64,000 nucleotides of DNA from Bacteroidetes bacterium UBA6183 (GCA_002422865.1 DITN01000075.1:1-64000), one strand, 5' to 3'; positions 25,854 through 34,982 are shown, counted from the stretch's first letter. Numbers and translations are program-made. Notes: generated by a model not told the origin, from the sequence alone.

Positions 25854-25926
25854 AAGGCAAATATGCATTTTTTATTTTAATGCATTAGTGAATAACAATT
25901 GAGTTAAAATAATTTATTTAGCAGCA

Positions 25927-28014
25927 ATGAACGAGCAAGAAGCTAAAATCCGAATACAAGAATTAACCGATTTAATTAATCAGCATAACTATAATTACTA
26001 TACGTTGTCGCAACCATCAGTAAGTGACTTCGATTTTGATATGATGCTGAAAGAGCTAGAGTCTCTTGAGGAGCAGTTTCCCGGTTTGGCAAATCCCAAT
26101 TCACCAACACAAAAAGTTGGCGGACAGATTACCAAAAACTTTGTACAAGTAAAACATAAGTACCCAATGTTAAGTCTTGGTAATACTTATAGTGAGGAAG
26201 AATTAAGAGAGTTTGATGAGCGTGTTAGGAAAAGTATTGGTGATGATTTTGAATACGTAGTTGAGTTAAAGTTTGATGGTTTAGCCATAAGTATTACCTA
26301 CGAAAACGGTAAGTTGGTTAGGGCTGTAACCCGAGGAGATGGAGTGCAAGGTGATGATGTTACGGCTAATGTAAAAACCATTAAAACAATTCCTATTCAG
26401 TTACCAGATGGTGATTATCCTGATACGTTTGATATACGTGGCGAGATTTTTATGCACCGTAAAACCTTTGATAAATTAAATAACGATTACCGAAAAGAGT
26501 TGGAAGAAAAGGGATATGACGAGGATGAGATAAAGGAAAAGCGCTATAAAAATCCACGAAACTTTGCATCCGGAACATTAAAAATGCAGGACAGTGCCGA
26601 GGTGGCTAAACGACCATTAGATTGTTTTTTATATTTTATTTATGCTGATAACCAAGTGGCACAAACACATTTTGAAAGCCTGCAAAAGGCCAAGCAATGG
26701 GGCTTTCAGGTAAGCGACCAATACCGTTTATGCAAAAACATAACAGATGTGATGGAGTTTATTCACCACTTTGATAAAGAACGCGAACATCTGAGTTACG
26801 AGATTGATGGCGTAGTAATTAAAGTGAACAATTATGCACAACAACGCGAGTTGGGTTTTACTGCCAAGAATCCGCGTTGGGCCATATCATACAAGTACAA
26901 AGCGCAAAGTGCGTTAACCCAATTAATAAAAGTTACTTATCAGGTTGGGCGCACAGGTGCCATAACACCGGTGGCCAATTTAAAACCGGTGCAATTGGCG
27001 GGTACAACAGTTAAACGTGCAAGTCTTTATAATGCCGATGAAATAGAGCGACTTGATTTGTATGAAAACGATTGGGTGTTTGTTGAAAAAGGAGGAGAAA
27101 TTATTCCTAAAGTTACGGCAGTTGATGTTTCAAAAAGAGGCTTGTTCTCCGAAAAAATCAGGTACACTGATGTATGCCCTGAATGTGGTACAACCTTGGT
27201 TAGACGTGAAGGAGAAGTGGTTCATTATTGCACCAATGAAAGTGGTTGTGCGCCTCAGTTAATTGGAAAAATAGAGCATTTTATTGGCCGTAAAGCCATG
27301 AATATTGATAGTTTGGGGAGCGAAACAATTTCCGGTTTATACCAAAAGGGCATGATTAAGACCTATGCCGATTTGTACAGTTTAACCCATGAAAACCTTA
27401 TTGGTTTAGAGTTTGAAACATATAACGAGAAAAAAGATCAATGGAATAAACGCTCATTACAAGAGAAGTCGGTAGTTAATATTTTGCAAGGAATTGAAGC
27501 ATCAAAGCAAATTCCATTTGAGCGTGTGTTGTTTGCATTGGGAATAAGAATGGTGGGTGAAACTGTTGCAAAAAAATTAGCCCGACATTTTTTAACTCTC
27601 GAAAAATTATCAATTGCAACAAAAGAGGAAATTGCAGCCATTTATGAAATAGGCGAGAAAATAGCCGAGCAAGTGGTTAAGTTTTTTGCCGATCAACAAA
27701 ACATAGCAGTTTGCTCAAAATTAAAAGAAGCAGGAGTGAAGCTTGAGATTGAAGATGAGGTTGGTGTGGAGCGCAGTAATGTTTTGGAAGGAAAATCTTT
27801 TGTAGTTTCAGGTACTTTTACCATTAGCAGAGATGAGTTAAAACACTTGATTGAAATTAATGGTGGTAGAAATGTTGGAAGCATCAGTAAAAGTCTGAAT
27901 TACCTCATTGCCGGTGATAAAATGGGGCCTGAAAAACTTAAAAAAGCTACTTCATTTAATGTGCCCATCATCAGTCAAGATGAGTTTATGGAAATGATCA
28001 ACAAGACCCAATAA
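25927..28014 (+). CDS. ligA: NAD-dependent DNA ligase
   Basis: 695 residues, close to the usual 670. Order: Ia domain binding NMN (YNYYTLSQPSVSDFDFD), adenylation domain with the active-site Lys in VELKFDGLAIS (about 120), OB fold (VGRTGAITPVANL), four-Cys zinc site (CPECG...YCTNESGCAPQ), helix-hairpin-helix repeats (about 500-590) and a C-terminal BRCT domain (GKSFVVSGTFTISRDEL...GDKMGPEKLKKA). It seals nicks in replication and repair. Divergent from the Wzi-like gene with a 73-bp gap. Confidence 0.97.
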   Translation: MNEQEAKIRIQELTDLINQHNYNYYTLSQPSVSDFDFDMMLKELESLEEQFPGLANPNSPTQKVGGQITKNFVQVKHKYPMLSLGNTYSEEELREFDERVRKSIGDDFEYVVELKFDGLAISITYENGKLVRAVTRGDGVQGDDVTANVKTIKTIPIQLPDGDYPDTFDIRGEIFMHRKTFDKLNNDYRKELEEKGYDEDEIKEKRYKNPRNFASGTLKMQDSAEVAKRPLDCFLYFIYADNQVAQTHFESLQKAKQWGFQVSDQYRLCKNITDVMEFIHHFDKEREHLSYEIDGVVIKVNNYAQQRELGFTAKNPRWAISYKYKAQSALTQLIKVTYQVGRTGAITPVANLKPVQLAGTTVKRASLYNADEIERLDLYENDWVFVEKGGEIIPKVTAVDVSKRGLFSEKIRYTDVCPECGTTLVRREGEVVHYCTNESGCAPQLIGKIEHFIGRKAMNIDSLGSETISGLYQKGMIKTYADLYSLTHENLIGLEFETYNEKKDQWNKRSLQEKSVVNILQGIEASKQIPFERVLFALGIRMVGETVAKKLARHFLTLEKLSIATKEEIAAIYEIGEKIAEQVVKFFADQQNIAVCSKLKEAGVKLEIEDEVGVERSNVLEGKSFVVSGTFTISRDELKHLIEINGGRNVGSISKSLNYLIAGDKMGPEKLKKATSFNVPIISQDEFMEMINKTQ

Positions 28015-28108
28015 AATCGATACCTGATATTAATCTTGCAAGAGACACAATCAATACACATAATTTAATTGTAAAACCGATTTAAGATTTTAGCTTTGTT
28101 CTTGCATA

Positions 28109-28651
28109 ATGAAATTAATAGAAGACATTAAAAACTTTTTGGGCAAGTGGCAATTGCACAAAGAGATAAAACATAAAAAGGCTAAAAACAAGTTGGTGGC
28201 ATTTGGCCAAGTAAACCATGTGGGTATTGTTTACAATGCCGAAACCAAAGAGCATGAGCAGTTGGTTACCAAATACGCAAATGAGTTAAGGGCTGAAGGT
28301 AAAAAGGTGTTTATGCTTGGGTATGTAGATGCCAAACAGTTGCCGGCCAATAAAAAGTTTTTGCTAAATTCAGAGTTTTTTTGGCGCGAGAAATTAAACG
28401 GAATCAACTTGCCTATAAAAGGCAACATCGGTCAGTTTTTGCAATTAGAGTTTGATTTATTGCTTAATTTATACCAAGAACCACTGTTGCCCATGCAAGC
28501 CATTTCGGCATTTAGTAAAGCCAAATACAGGGTGGGGACAAATGTGGCTGACAACATTGATTTTAATGATGCAACCATAGACACGGGTAATCGCAACGAT
28601 TTAAAGTTTTTAATAGAGCAGATAGACTTTTATTTACGCAGCATCAAATAA
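28109..28651 (+). CDS. DUF6913-like protein
   Basis: 180 residues, soluble, no signal peptide. A basic N-terminal helix is followed by VGIVYNAETKEHEQLVTKYANEL and a Rossmann-like alternation of strands and helices (KKVFMLGYVD, PIKGNIGQFLQLEFDLLLNL). This matches a Bacteroidota family that usually sits next to dapA, recalled as DUF6913. It lies 39 bp upstream of dapA here. No enzymatic motif is evident and no function is known to me. Confidence 0.65.
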   Translation: MKLIEDIKNFLGKWQLHKEIKHKKAKNKLVAFGQVNHVGIVYNAETKEHEQLVTKYANELRAEGKKVFMLGYVDAKQLPANKKFLLNSEFFWREKLNGINLPIKGNIGQFLQLEFDLLLNLYQEPLLPMQAISAFSKAKYRVGTNVADNIDFNDATIDTGNRNDLKFLIEQIDFYLRSIK

Positions 28652-28690
28652 CAGATTTAAATAGTAATACATAATTAATACAACATAATA

Positions 28691-29560
28691 ATGAAAGGTA
28701 CAGGCGTAGCATTAGTAACTCCTTTTAATAGTGATTATAGCATAGATTTCGACTCACTGGCAAAAATTGTAGAGCATTGTATAAGTGGTGGACTGGAATA
28801 TTTAGTGGTGTTGGGAACAACCGGAGAAGGTCCAACGTTAAATAAAGAGGAGAAAAAACAAGTATTTGCTTTTGTGGCCAAGCAGGTAGCAGGTCGTATC
28901 CCGCTTGTAGCAGGTATAGGTGGCAATGATACCATGGAGGTGATAGAAACGATGAAGGGTTTTGATAAAACAGGTTATAGCGCCATTTTATCTGTTAGTC
29001 CTTATTACAATAAACCAAACCAAGAGGGTATTTATTTACATTATATGGAGTTGGCTAAAGTTACTCCATTACCAATTATTATATACAATGTTCCCGGCCG
29101 CACGGGTATGGGAATTAGTGCTGCTACCACATTACGTTTAGCTAAAGTAAGCGATAAGTTTATTGCCATAAAAGAAGCCTCGGGTAATCCGGAAGTTTTT
29201 ATGGATATTTTAAAAGATAAGCCGGCTAGTTTTGCTGTAATCAGTGGTGATGATAACCTTACTGTTCCATTTATGGCCGTGGGTATGGTTGGGGTAATCT
29301 CTGTTATTGCGCAAGCTTATCCACGCGAATACAGCGATATGGTTAGGTTTGCATTGGCAGGTAATTTTGCCGAGGCAAGTAAATTACATTTTAAACTTTA
29401 CGATATAATGAAGGCCATTTTTGCCGATGGTAATCCGGGTGGAATAAAAGTGCTTTTACAAAACTTAGGGTTGTGTAAAAACATCGTTCGTTTGCCTTTA
29501 GCTCCGGTAAATAAACAAGTAGAAGAGAAATTATTAAGTTTAGCGAAAGCTTTAAACTAA
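28691..29560 (+). CDS. dapA: 4-hydroxy-tetrahydrodipicolinate synthase
   Basis: 289 residues, standard. It condenses pyruvate with aspartate semialdehyde in lysine and diaminopimelate synthesis. Visible are MKGTGVALVTPFN, VVLGTTGEGPTL (pyruvate carboxylate binding), IYNVPGRTGM (catalytic Tyr and Arg) and FIAIKEASGNPEV (Schiff-base Lys, about 162). Cytoplasmic tetramer. Its 3' end is 6 bp from the convergent cmk gene, and its likely terminator is inside the cmk coding region. Confidence 0.96.
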   Translation: MKGTGVALVTPFNSDYSIDFDSLAKIVEHCISGGLEYLVVLGTTGEGPTLNKEEKKQVFAFVAKQVAGRIPLVAGIGGNDTMEVIETMKGFDKTGYSAILSVSPYYNKPNQEGIYLHYMELAKVTPLPIIIYNVPGRTGMGISAATTLRLAKVSDKFIAIKEASGNPEVFMDILKDKPASFAVISGDDNLTVPFMAVGMVGVISVIAQAYPREYSDMVRFALAGNFAEASKLHFKLYDIMKAIFADGNPGGIKVLLQNLGLCKNIVRLPLAPVNKQVEEKLLSLAKALN

Positions 29561-29566
29561 TATGAA

Positions 29567-30256
29567 TTAGTTGGTTGGTGAGCCAATTTTTTGGTTCACC
29601 AATTTCATTACCCATTCAAATTGTTCTTCGCGGGTAAGGTTCGAGTTGTCTAATACAATTGCATCAGCGGCCTGCAGTAATGGGCTATCTGCTCTATTCG
29701 AGTCAATGTGGTCACGTTTTTCCAAGTTTGCTAGAACTTCTTCTATGGTGGTGGCTTGTCCTTTTTCTACCAACTCATCAAATCTTCTTTTAGCTCTTAC
29801 CATAGGGTCGGCAGTAACAAATAACTTTAACTCGGCATCCGGAAAAACTACGGTTCCTATGTCTCGTCCGTCCATCACTATGCCTTTTAAGTTACCCATG
29901 TGCTGTTGCTGCTTCACTAAAAATCTACGTACTTCACTAATTGCACTCACATCGCTTACAACACTTGCAACACGTGGGTTAACACGTATTTCACTTTCAA
30001 TGTTCTCTCCGTTAAGGTAGGTTTCTTGTTGTTGTGTTTTAGGGTTTATCCTAAAATTAATACTAATGTTGCTAAGTGCATTAACCACTTGTTCTGGGTG
30101 AAACAAATCAATTTGGTTACGAATAAAATATAAGGTTACTGCACGGTACATGGCACCTGTATCAACATAGCTGTAGTTTAATGCAGCGGCAAGTTGTTTG
30201 GCTAATGTGCTTTTACCGCATGAAGAATATCCATCAATGGCAACCGTAATTTTCAT
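29567..30256 (-). CDS. cmk: Cytidylate kinase
   Basis: 229 residues. The P-loop GYSSCGKSTLAKQLA at the N-terminus, YVDTGAMYRAVTLYF, MDGRDIGTVVFPDAELKLFV and RAKRRF identify CMP/dCMP kinase, which makes CDP for RNA, DNA and phospholipid synthesis. It follows porQ by 9 bp on the same strand; the porQ-cmk neighbourhood is recurrent in Bacteroidota. The last 12 codons contain a stem-loop that can terminate dapA. Confidence 0.95.
   Translation of the reverse strand: MKITVAIDGYSSCGKSTLAKQLAAALNYSYVDTGAMYRAVTLYFIRNQIDLFHPEQVVNALSNISINFRINPKTQQQETYLNGENIESEIRVNPRVASVVSDVSAISEVRRFLVKQQQHMGNLKGIVMDGRDIGTVVFPDAELKLFVTADPMVRAKRRFDELVEKGQATTIEEVLANLEKRDHIDSNRADSPLLQAADAIVLDNSNLTREEQFEWVMKLVNQKIGSPTN
29575..29602 (+). 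terminator. Stem-loop inside the cmk 3' end, possible dapA terminator
   Basis: TTGGTGAGCCAA (29575-29586) and TTGGTTCACCAA (29591-29602) form a 12-bp stem with one G-U pair around TTTT, 14 bp beyond the dapA stop on the plus strand. It is wholly inside cmk codons. Only a short T-stretch follows. Confidence 0.5.
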
Positions 30257-30265
30257 GCGGTAAAG

Positions 30266-31318
30266 TTAATCTTTGCTTTTGTTTTTTGTAAACTCATTTA
30301 TAAAAAGAACAAAGCTAACGGTGTTGGTGGCATATGCTGCGTGGTACGATGAGCTTCCGTAAGCCACTTGTAATTTTTTAAGTTTGATACCCAAACCCCA
30401 GCCAAATCCGGCAAGTTTACTGCTGGTGCTCAGTTTCATTTCGTGCCTGCGTAGGTGGTTATATCCAAATCCAACATACATAAACTTACCGAGTAAAATT
30501 TCGGTACTCACGTTAAAGTGTGCGGCAAGTTTATCTAAGGTGGTAATTTTATCTAATACCACCTCACCACTTTCTAAATCTCTGTTTTGTCCGGGGCGGT
30601 TAAAGTTTTGGTATAAAAGTTTACCCGGGTTTTGTAGGTTGTGTGCTACAAGTGAAATTCGTAATGGGTTATGCAAAAACTTTTTACTAAATCCCATCAT
30701 CAAGTTAAATGGCAATTGTTCTCTGTTGCCATCGCGGTAGGTGGTAAGTTGTAAACCTGCATTACTGGCCACTGCCGATAGTGAAAGTAAGTTTTTAGGA
30801 TTGTAATAGTTTACTCCTAAATCAATAGCTAAACCTGTTGATTTATAAATATCGAGGTTGGAACTGATGAATTTTAAAGTTCCGCCAACACTAACTTTAC
30901 TTGATATTTTACGGGCATAACTCAGGTGAATATTGTATTCTGCAGCCGTAAATGTTCCTGTTTCTTGCGATTGTTCATTGGTGCCATCAAAAGTACCATA
31001 GGTAATGTATTGTATCCCTCCAGATATGGTATTTGTGGTATCTAAGCTGTAGGCATATCCTGCATATCCTGCTGCAATGTCATCAACAAAACGCATGTAG
31101 TTAAAAGTGGCTTGGTTGTGCATTTCTTTTTTTAATAATGCAGGGTTTTGAAGTCCAAGATTTACATCGTTTTCGGGAGTTGCAATGGCGTAGCCGCCTA
31201 GTGCATTAATACGTGCATTGCTATGCAGGTTTAAAAAATTGTATATGGTGCTTCCTCCAATTTGTGCATTAGAGTTTAAGGAGGTTAATGTGATTATGGC
31301 TGCAAGTAATTTTCGCAT
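30266..31318 (-). CDS. porQ: Type IX secretion system protein PorQ
   Basis: Start set at ATG 31318, giving 350 residues with a signal peptide (MRKLLAAIITLTSLNSNAQ); the frame extends 23 codons upstream. The block following the signal (GGSTIYNFLNLHSNARINALGGYAIA) and NPALL are typical of PorQ, a PorV-like outer-membrane barrel of the type IX secretion system. PorQ takes part in attaching cargo at the cell surface. Position next to cmk supports the call. It implies that the organism exports C-terminal-domain cargo proteins through T9SS. Confidence 0.9.
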   Translation of the reverse strand: MRKLLAAIITLTSLNSNAQIGGSTIYNFLNLHSNARINALGGYAIATPENDVNLGLQNPALLKKEMHNQATFNYMRFVDDIAAGYAGYAYSLDTTNTISGGIQYITYGTFDGTNEQSQETGTFTAAEYNIHLSYARKISSKVSVGGTLKFISSNLDIYKSTGLAIDLGVNYYNPKNLLSLSAVASNAGLQLTTYRDGNREQLPFNLMMGFSKKFLHNPLRISLVAHNLQNPGKLLYQNFNRPGQNRDLESGEVVLDKITTLDKLAAHFNVSTEILLGKFMYVGFGYNHLRRHEMKLSTSSKLAGFGWGLGIKLKKLQVAYGSSSYHAAYATNTVSFVLFINEFTKNKSKD

Positions 31319-31389
31319 CTTGATTTCAAACATACCGAAATAAAACGGAAAATGGGAGAGGGTAGTATACTGATAAGATAGAAGCAAAA

Positions 31390-31422
31390 AAAATAGGCTG
31401 TCCTTTTGAGACAGCCTATTTT
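31390..31422 (-). terminator. Terminator after the zinc metallopeptidase gene
   Basis: AAAATAGGCTGTC (31390-31402) and GACAGCCTATTTT (31410-31422) form a perfect 13-bp stem with a 7-nt loop. On the minus strand it is followed by a T-run. Confidence 0.88.
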
Positions 31423-31440
31423 AAATGATATGTTAGAAAA

Positions 31441-32130
31441 TTAGTCCCTTCTTCCGGTTAACATCATTACATAATAAAGTAATGTAGCAACTGCCGAAAG
31501 TGCTGCAACAACATAGGTCATAGCGGCCCACTTAAGTGCGTCTTTTGCCATGCCGTGTTCGTTGCTTTGAACCACGCCTTTAGTAGTTAGCCATGCCAAT
31601 GCCCTGTTGCTTGCATCAAACTCAACCGGTAGAGTAACCAATGCAAACAAGGTAATTACACTCTGGCAAGCTACTAATGTAATGATTACAATTTCGAATG
31701 GAAACGATTTGGCTAATAAAAAACCACCAAACATCATCACCAAAATAATGATGTTCATTACTTTGGCACTTGCATTTTGAACAGGCACCATAGCGCTTCT
31801 AAACTTTAAATATGGATATGCCACCGCATGTTGTACAGCATGTCCGCACTCGTGCGCTGCAACCGCTGCAGCAGTTACATTTCTGCCGTAGTATACATCA
31901 CGACTCAAGTTTACTGTTTTATCCAAAGGATTGTAGTGGTCGCTTAATTGACCTTCTGTTGTTAGTACTTTTACATCGTAAATGCCATTTTCGCGAAGCA
32001 TTTTTTCTGCTATTTCAGCACCCGATAAGTCTTGAACCAAACTAATTTGTGAGTATTGGTTTACTTTACTCTTAAAACGCCAGCTTACCAATAAGCTCAA
32101 TCCCAAAAAGAAAATGAAAATAAAAATCAT
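31441..32130 (-). CDS. YugP-type neutral zinc metallopeptidase, membrane
   Basis: 229 residues. An N-terminal transmembrane helix is followed by a soluble part with the zinc site AAHECGHAVQHA (HExxH, about 92-103), then two to three C-terminal transmembrane helices; an acidic ligand candidate is in LPVEFDASNRAL. This is the YugP (DUF/peptidase_Zn, M48-unrelated) family of membrane proteases, whose substrates are unknown. It lies downstream of a small DUF6728-like gene on the same strand. Confidence 0.88.
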   Translation of the reverse strand: MIFIFIFFLGLSLLVSWRFKSKVNQYSQISLVQDLSGAEIAEKMLRENGIYDVKVLTTEGQLSDHYNPLDKTVNLSRDVYYGRNVTAAAVAAHECGHAVQHAVAYPYLKFRSAMVPVQNASAKVMNIIILVMMFGGFLLAKSFPFEIVIITLVACQSVITLFALVTLPVEFDASNRALAWLTTKGVVQSNEHGMAKDALKWAAMTYVVAALSAVATLLYYVMMLTGRRD

Positions 32131-32183
32131 ATGTTGTGTCAGTTGTTGTATGAACGTGTAGGTGTTATCAATTCTTGTTCCAA

Positions 32184-32339
32184 TTATAGAACAAGGTATT
32201 TAACGGCCATGAAAATCAAGGCAAATAAAAAAATAAGCAAGCTGATGCGGTTAATCCTATGCATCATTTTAAGGTTAAATGATGACGTGTTGTCTTGTTT
32301 TTTCCAAAACTGCAGGTATGCTAAAAATTTATCTATCAT
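32184..32339 (-). CDS. DUF6728-like small membrane protein
   Basis: 51 residues. It begins MIDKFLAYLQFWKKQDNTSS, continues FNLKMMHRINRIS and ends in one transmembrane helix (LLIFLFALIFMAVKYLVL). The pattern YLxxWKK...FNLxMMHxIN+ISxLxFL matches a short Bacteroidota-restricted family recalled as DUF6728. It starts 108 bp from the divergent mntR. Function unknown; the conserved aromatic and Met-His residues before the helix are the distinctive part. An antisense 83-codon open frame here is a shadow. Confidence 0.75.
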   Translation of the reverse strand: MIDKFLAYLQFWKKQDNTSSFNLKMMHRINRISLLIFLFALIFMAVKYLVL

Positions 32340-32410
32340 AACGATTAAACAAACATACATACTTTTTGATTTAATTACATGAAGTTGATATTAATGTTGT
32401 TTTAAAAATA

Positions 32411-32430
32411 TTTTTAGGCTTGTCTAAAAA
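32411..32430. promoter_or_regulatory. Operator-like palindrome upstream of mntR
   Basis: TTTTTAGGCTTGTCTAAAAA: 7-bp perfect arms (TTTTTAG/CTAAAAA) plus an inner C/G pair. It lies 5 bp upstream of the mntR -7 element, where a repressor would block polymerase. TTAG...CTAA arms are like DtxR/MntR-family operators, so autoregulation by metal-bound MntR is a reasonable inference. Confidence 0.65.
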
Positions 32431-32435
32431 TAATA

Positions 32436-32443
32436 TATATTTG
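32436..32443 (+). promoter_or_regulatory. -7 promoter element of mntR, implying a leaderless mRNA
   Basis: TATATTTG fits TAnnTTTG and ends 4 nt before the ATG at 32448, so transcription should start at or next to the A of the start codon. No TTG lies 17-23 bp upstream. Confidence 0.55.
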
Positions 32444-32447
32444 CGCC

Positions 32448-33107
32448 ATGTATTCATATACCGAAGAAAACTATCTGAAAACAATTTACAAGCTATCTGA
32501 GCAAGGTAACGATAGCATAAATACGAATGCCATTGCCGAAGTGCTTCAAACCAAAGCCGCATCGGTAACGGATATGATTAAAAAGTTGGCCGATAAAAAA
32601 TTGTTAAATTACGAGAAGTATAAAGGGGTGGCATTAACCGATAAAGGACGAAAAGTAGCTGTTGATACCGTGCGTAAACATAGGTTGTGGGAGTGTTTTT
32701 TATACGATAAGCTAAAGTTTGGTTGGGATGAGGTACATGAAATAGCCGAACAATTAGAACACATCAATTCAGAAATATTAACGGATAAATTGGATGAGTT
32801 TTTAGATTTTCCAACACACGACCCGCATGGTGATCCTATTCCATCAAAAAATGGGGTAATAAAAAAGTCGAACTTTATTTTATTGTGTGATGCGAAACCC
32901 AATCAAACGCTTGTAATGAGTGGTGTTGCCGATCATACAGCTGTTTTTTTACAACACCTTAATAAGATTTCGGTTGTTTTAGGTATTGAAATGCAAATCA
33001 CAGAAAAAAACGAATATGATGGATCTATCGCAGTAAAGTTATCAGGCAATAAGTCGATGTATTTTAGTAAAGATGTGGCCAAAAATATTTTAGTTAAAGT
33101 AAAATAA
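32448..33107 (+). CDS. mntR: MntR/DtxR-family metal-dependent regulator
   Basis: 219 residues. The N-terminal winged helix (YTEENYLKTIYKLSE, TKAASVTDMIKKLADKKLL, YEKYKGVALTDKGRK) and dimerisation/metal domain (VRKHRLWECFLYDKLKFGWDEVHEIAEQLEH, with His and Glu ligands; DFPTHDPHGDPIP) define the DtxR/MntR family. A C-terminal FeoA/SH3-like domain is present (about 150-219). It is followed 3 bp later by the Nramp transporter, so Mn (or Fe) is the likely signal. It starts immediately after a -7 element, with an operator overlapping the promoter. Confidence 0.92.
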   Translation: MYSYTEENYLKTIYKLSEQGNDSINTNAIAEVLQTKAASVTDMIKKLADKKLLNYEKYKGVALTDKGRKVAVDTVRKHRLWECFLYDKLKFGWDEVHEIAEQLEHINSEILTDKLDEFLDFPTHDPHGDPIPSKNGVIKKSNFILLCDAKPNQTLVMSGVADHTAVFLQHLNKISVVLGIEMQITEKNEYDGSIAVKLSGNKSMYFSKDVAKNILVKVK

Positions 33108-33110
33108 TTT

Positions 33111-34982
33111 ATGACTGAAGAAAAGTCGTTAAGCGAAGTACACGAAAGTGTTTCCATTCCTGAAAAGAAAGGATTTTGGCGTACGCTTTTGGCATTTATT
33201 GGTCCTGCTTATTTGGTAAGCGTAGGTTACATGGATCCGGGCAACTGGGCCACAGATATAGCGGGTGGAAGTCAGTTTGGGTATCAACTTATTTGGGTAT
33301 TGTTGATGAGTAATTTGATGGCCTTATTGTTGCAAACATTAGCAGCACGTTTAGGTATTGTTAAAGGTTGGGATTTAGCACAAGCTTCCCGCCAACAATA
33401 TGCAAAATGGGCTAACATATCACTTTATGCTTTTGCCGAAATAGCCATTGCAGCCTGCGATTTGGCCGAAATTATTGGTATGGCAATAGGTTTGAGTTTA
33501 TTGTTTGATTTACCTTTAATGTATGGTGTTTTAATAACTGTGTTCGATACCTTTTTGCTCATGTTTTTATTGAACAAAGGTGTAAGAAAATTAGAGGCCT
33601 TTATCTTGGTTTTGATATCAATAATAGGAATATCATTTATTGCCCAAATGTTAATTGTAAAACCTGATGCCTCAGAGGTAGTTAAAGGTTTTATGCCACA
33701 ATCGTTATCGGGTAATGCACTTTACATTGCCATTGGTATAATTGGTGCAACGGTAATGCCGCATAACTTATACCTGCACTCGGCATTGGTGCAAACACGC
33801 AAGTTTGGTAAGGATGATGCCGGAATTAAAAGGGCTATTAAGTTTAATTTTATTGACTCAACCATTGCACTTAACTTGGCATTTTTTGTTAATGCTGCCA
33901 TCTTAATTTTGGCGGCAACTGCATTTTATAAAAATGGTTATTTTGAAGTAGCCGACATACAAGATGCTCATAAGTTATTAACTGGTATTTTTGGAAGTTT
34001 AGCTCCTTCGTTGTTTGCCATTGCATTAATTGCAGCCGGACAAAGCAGTACAATTACCGGAACACTTGCCGGACAAATTGTTATGGAAGGGTACTTGAAT
34101 TTGCGTATCAGTCCTTGGTTACGCAGAATAGTTACCCGCATTATTGCCATTGCACCTGCAGTATTTACTATCGCTTATTTTGGCGAGGACAAAGTAGGCG
34201 AATTGCTGATTTTAAGTCAAGTAGTTTTAAGTATGCAGTTGGGATTTGCGGTTATTCCGTTAATTCATTTTAACAGCAGCAAAAAAGTAATGGGTAAGTT
34301 TGTAATTGCTAAATATGTTAAAGTATTGGCATGGATAGCGGCTATTATTATTGTAACGCTTAATGTTAAACTGATAGGCGAGGAGCTAATTAAGTTTTTT
34401 GAAACACCAATTGGCGGATTAATGTACGTAAGACTGATTGTTTTACTTGTTGTTTTGTATGCCTTTGTTTTATTATGCTACATTACTTTCGAGCCGTTTT
34501 TATCGCGTAAAAGAATTGCTAAGTCTGTTATACCACATGGTAAGGCCATTGTTTTAGATGAGGTAATTAAACCAAACTATAACCACGTAGCCCTTGCTGT
34601 TGATTTTAGTAAACAAGATGAAAATACTTTACATCATGCGTTGTCTTTAGGGGGTAAAAATGCAAGATACCTGCTCATTCATGTGGTTGAATCTGCTGGT
34701 GCTATTCACATGGGAAATGATATTTTAGACAAAGAGGCACAGTTTGATTTAGATAATTTAAAAGTATACCAGCAAAGTTTGCAGCAAAAAGGGTATACCG
34801 TTGATATTAAACTTGGATTCGGAAAATCAGCCCGAACAATCAGTAACATCATCAACCAAACTGATGCCGATATTTTGGTAATGGGTGCTCATGGGCACAA
34901 GGGATTAAAAGATTTTATCTTTGGCAGTACAGTTGATAAAGTAAGGCATCAGGTTGAAATTCCGGTGTTGATTATAAAATAG
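33111..34982 (+). CDS. mntH: Nramp divalent-metal transporter fused to a universal stress protein domain
   Basis: 623 residues. Residues about 1-440 are an 11-helix Nramp transporter with the metal-site motifs VGYMDPGNWATD (helix 1) and TVMPHNLYLHSALVQTR (helix 6). After a linker (about 445-480), a UspA domain follows (YNHVALAVDFSKQDENTL..., LLIHVVE, ADILVMGAHGHKGLKDFIFG, STVDKVRHQVEIPVLII), including the G-x2-G-x9-G[S/T] nucleotide-binding pattern. It imports Mn2+/Fe2+ with protons, and the ATP-binding Usp domain may gate or sense. Such fusions exist in Bacteroidota, but the function of the Usp part is unknown to me. Confidence 0.93.
   Translation: MTEEKSLSEVHESVSIPEKKGFWRTLLAFIGPAYLVSVGYMDPGNWATDIAGGSQFGYQLIWVLLMSNLMALLLQTLAARLGIVKGWDLAQASRQQYAKWANISLYAFAEIAIAACDLAEIIGMAIGLSLLFDLPLMYGVLITVFDTFLLMFLLNKGVRKLEAFILVLISIIGISFIAQMLIVKPDASEVVKGFMPQSLSGNALYIAIGIIGATVMPHNLYLHSALVQTRKFGKDDAGIKRAIKFNFIDSTIALNLAFFVNAAILILAATAFYKNGYFEVADIQDAHKLLTGIFGSLAPSLFAIALIAAGQSSTITGTLAGQIVMEGYLNLRISPWLRRIVTRIIAIAPAVFTIAYFGEDKVGELLILSQVVLSMQLGFAVIPLIHFNSSKKVMGKFVIAKYVKVLAWIAAIIIVTLNVKLIGEELIKFFETPIGGLMYVRLIVLLVVLYAFVLLCYITFEPFLSRKRIAKSVIPHGKAIVLDEVIKPNYNHVALAVDFSKQDENTLHHALSLGGKNARYLLIHVVESAGAIHMGNDILDKEAQFDLDNLKVYQQSLQQKGYTVDIKLGFGKSARTISNIINQTDADILVMGAHGHKGLKDFIFGSTVDKVRHQVEIPVLIIK

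Noticed and set aside
32131..32382. 83-codon plus-strand frame
   Set aside because: Antisense to a better-supported 51-residue DUF6728-like gene on the minus strand and overlapping the mntR upstream region.
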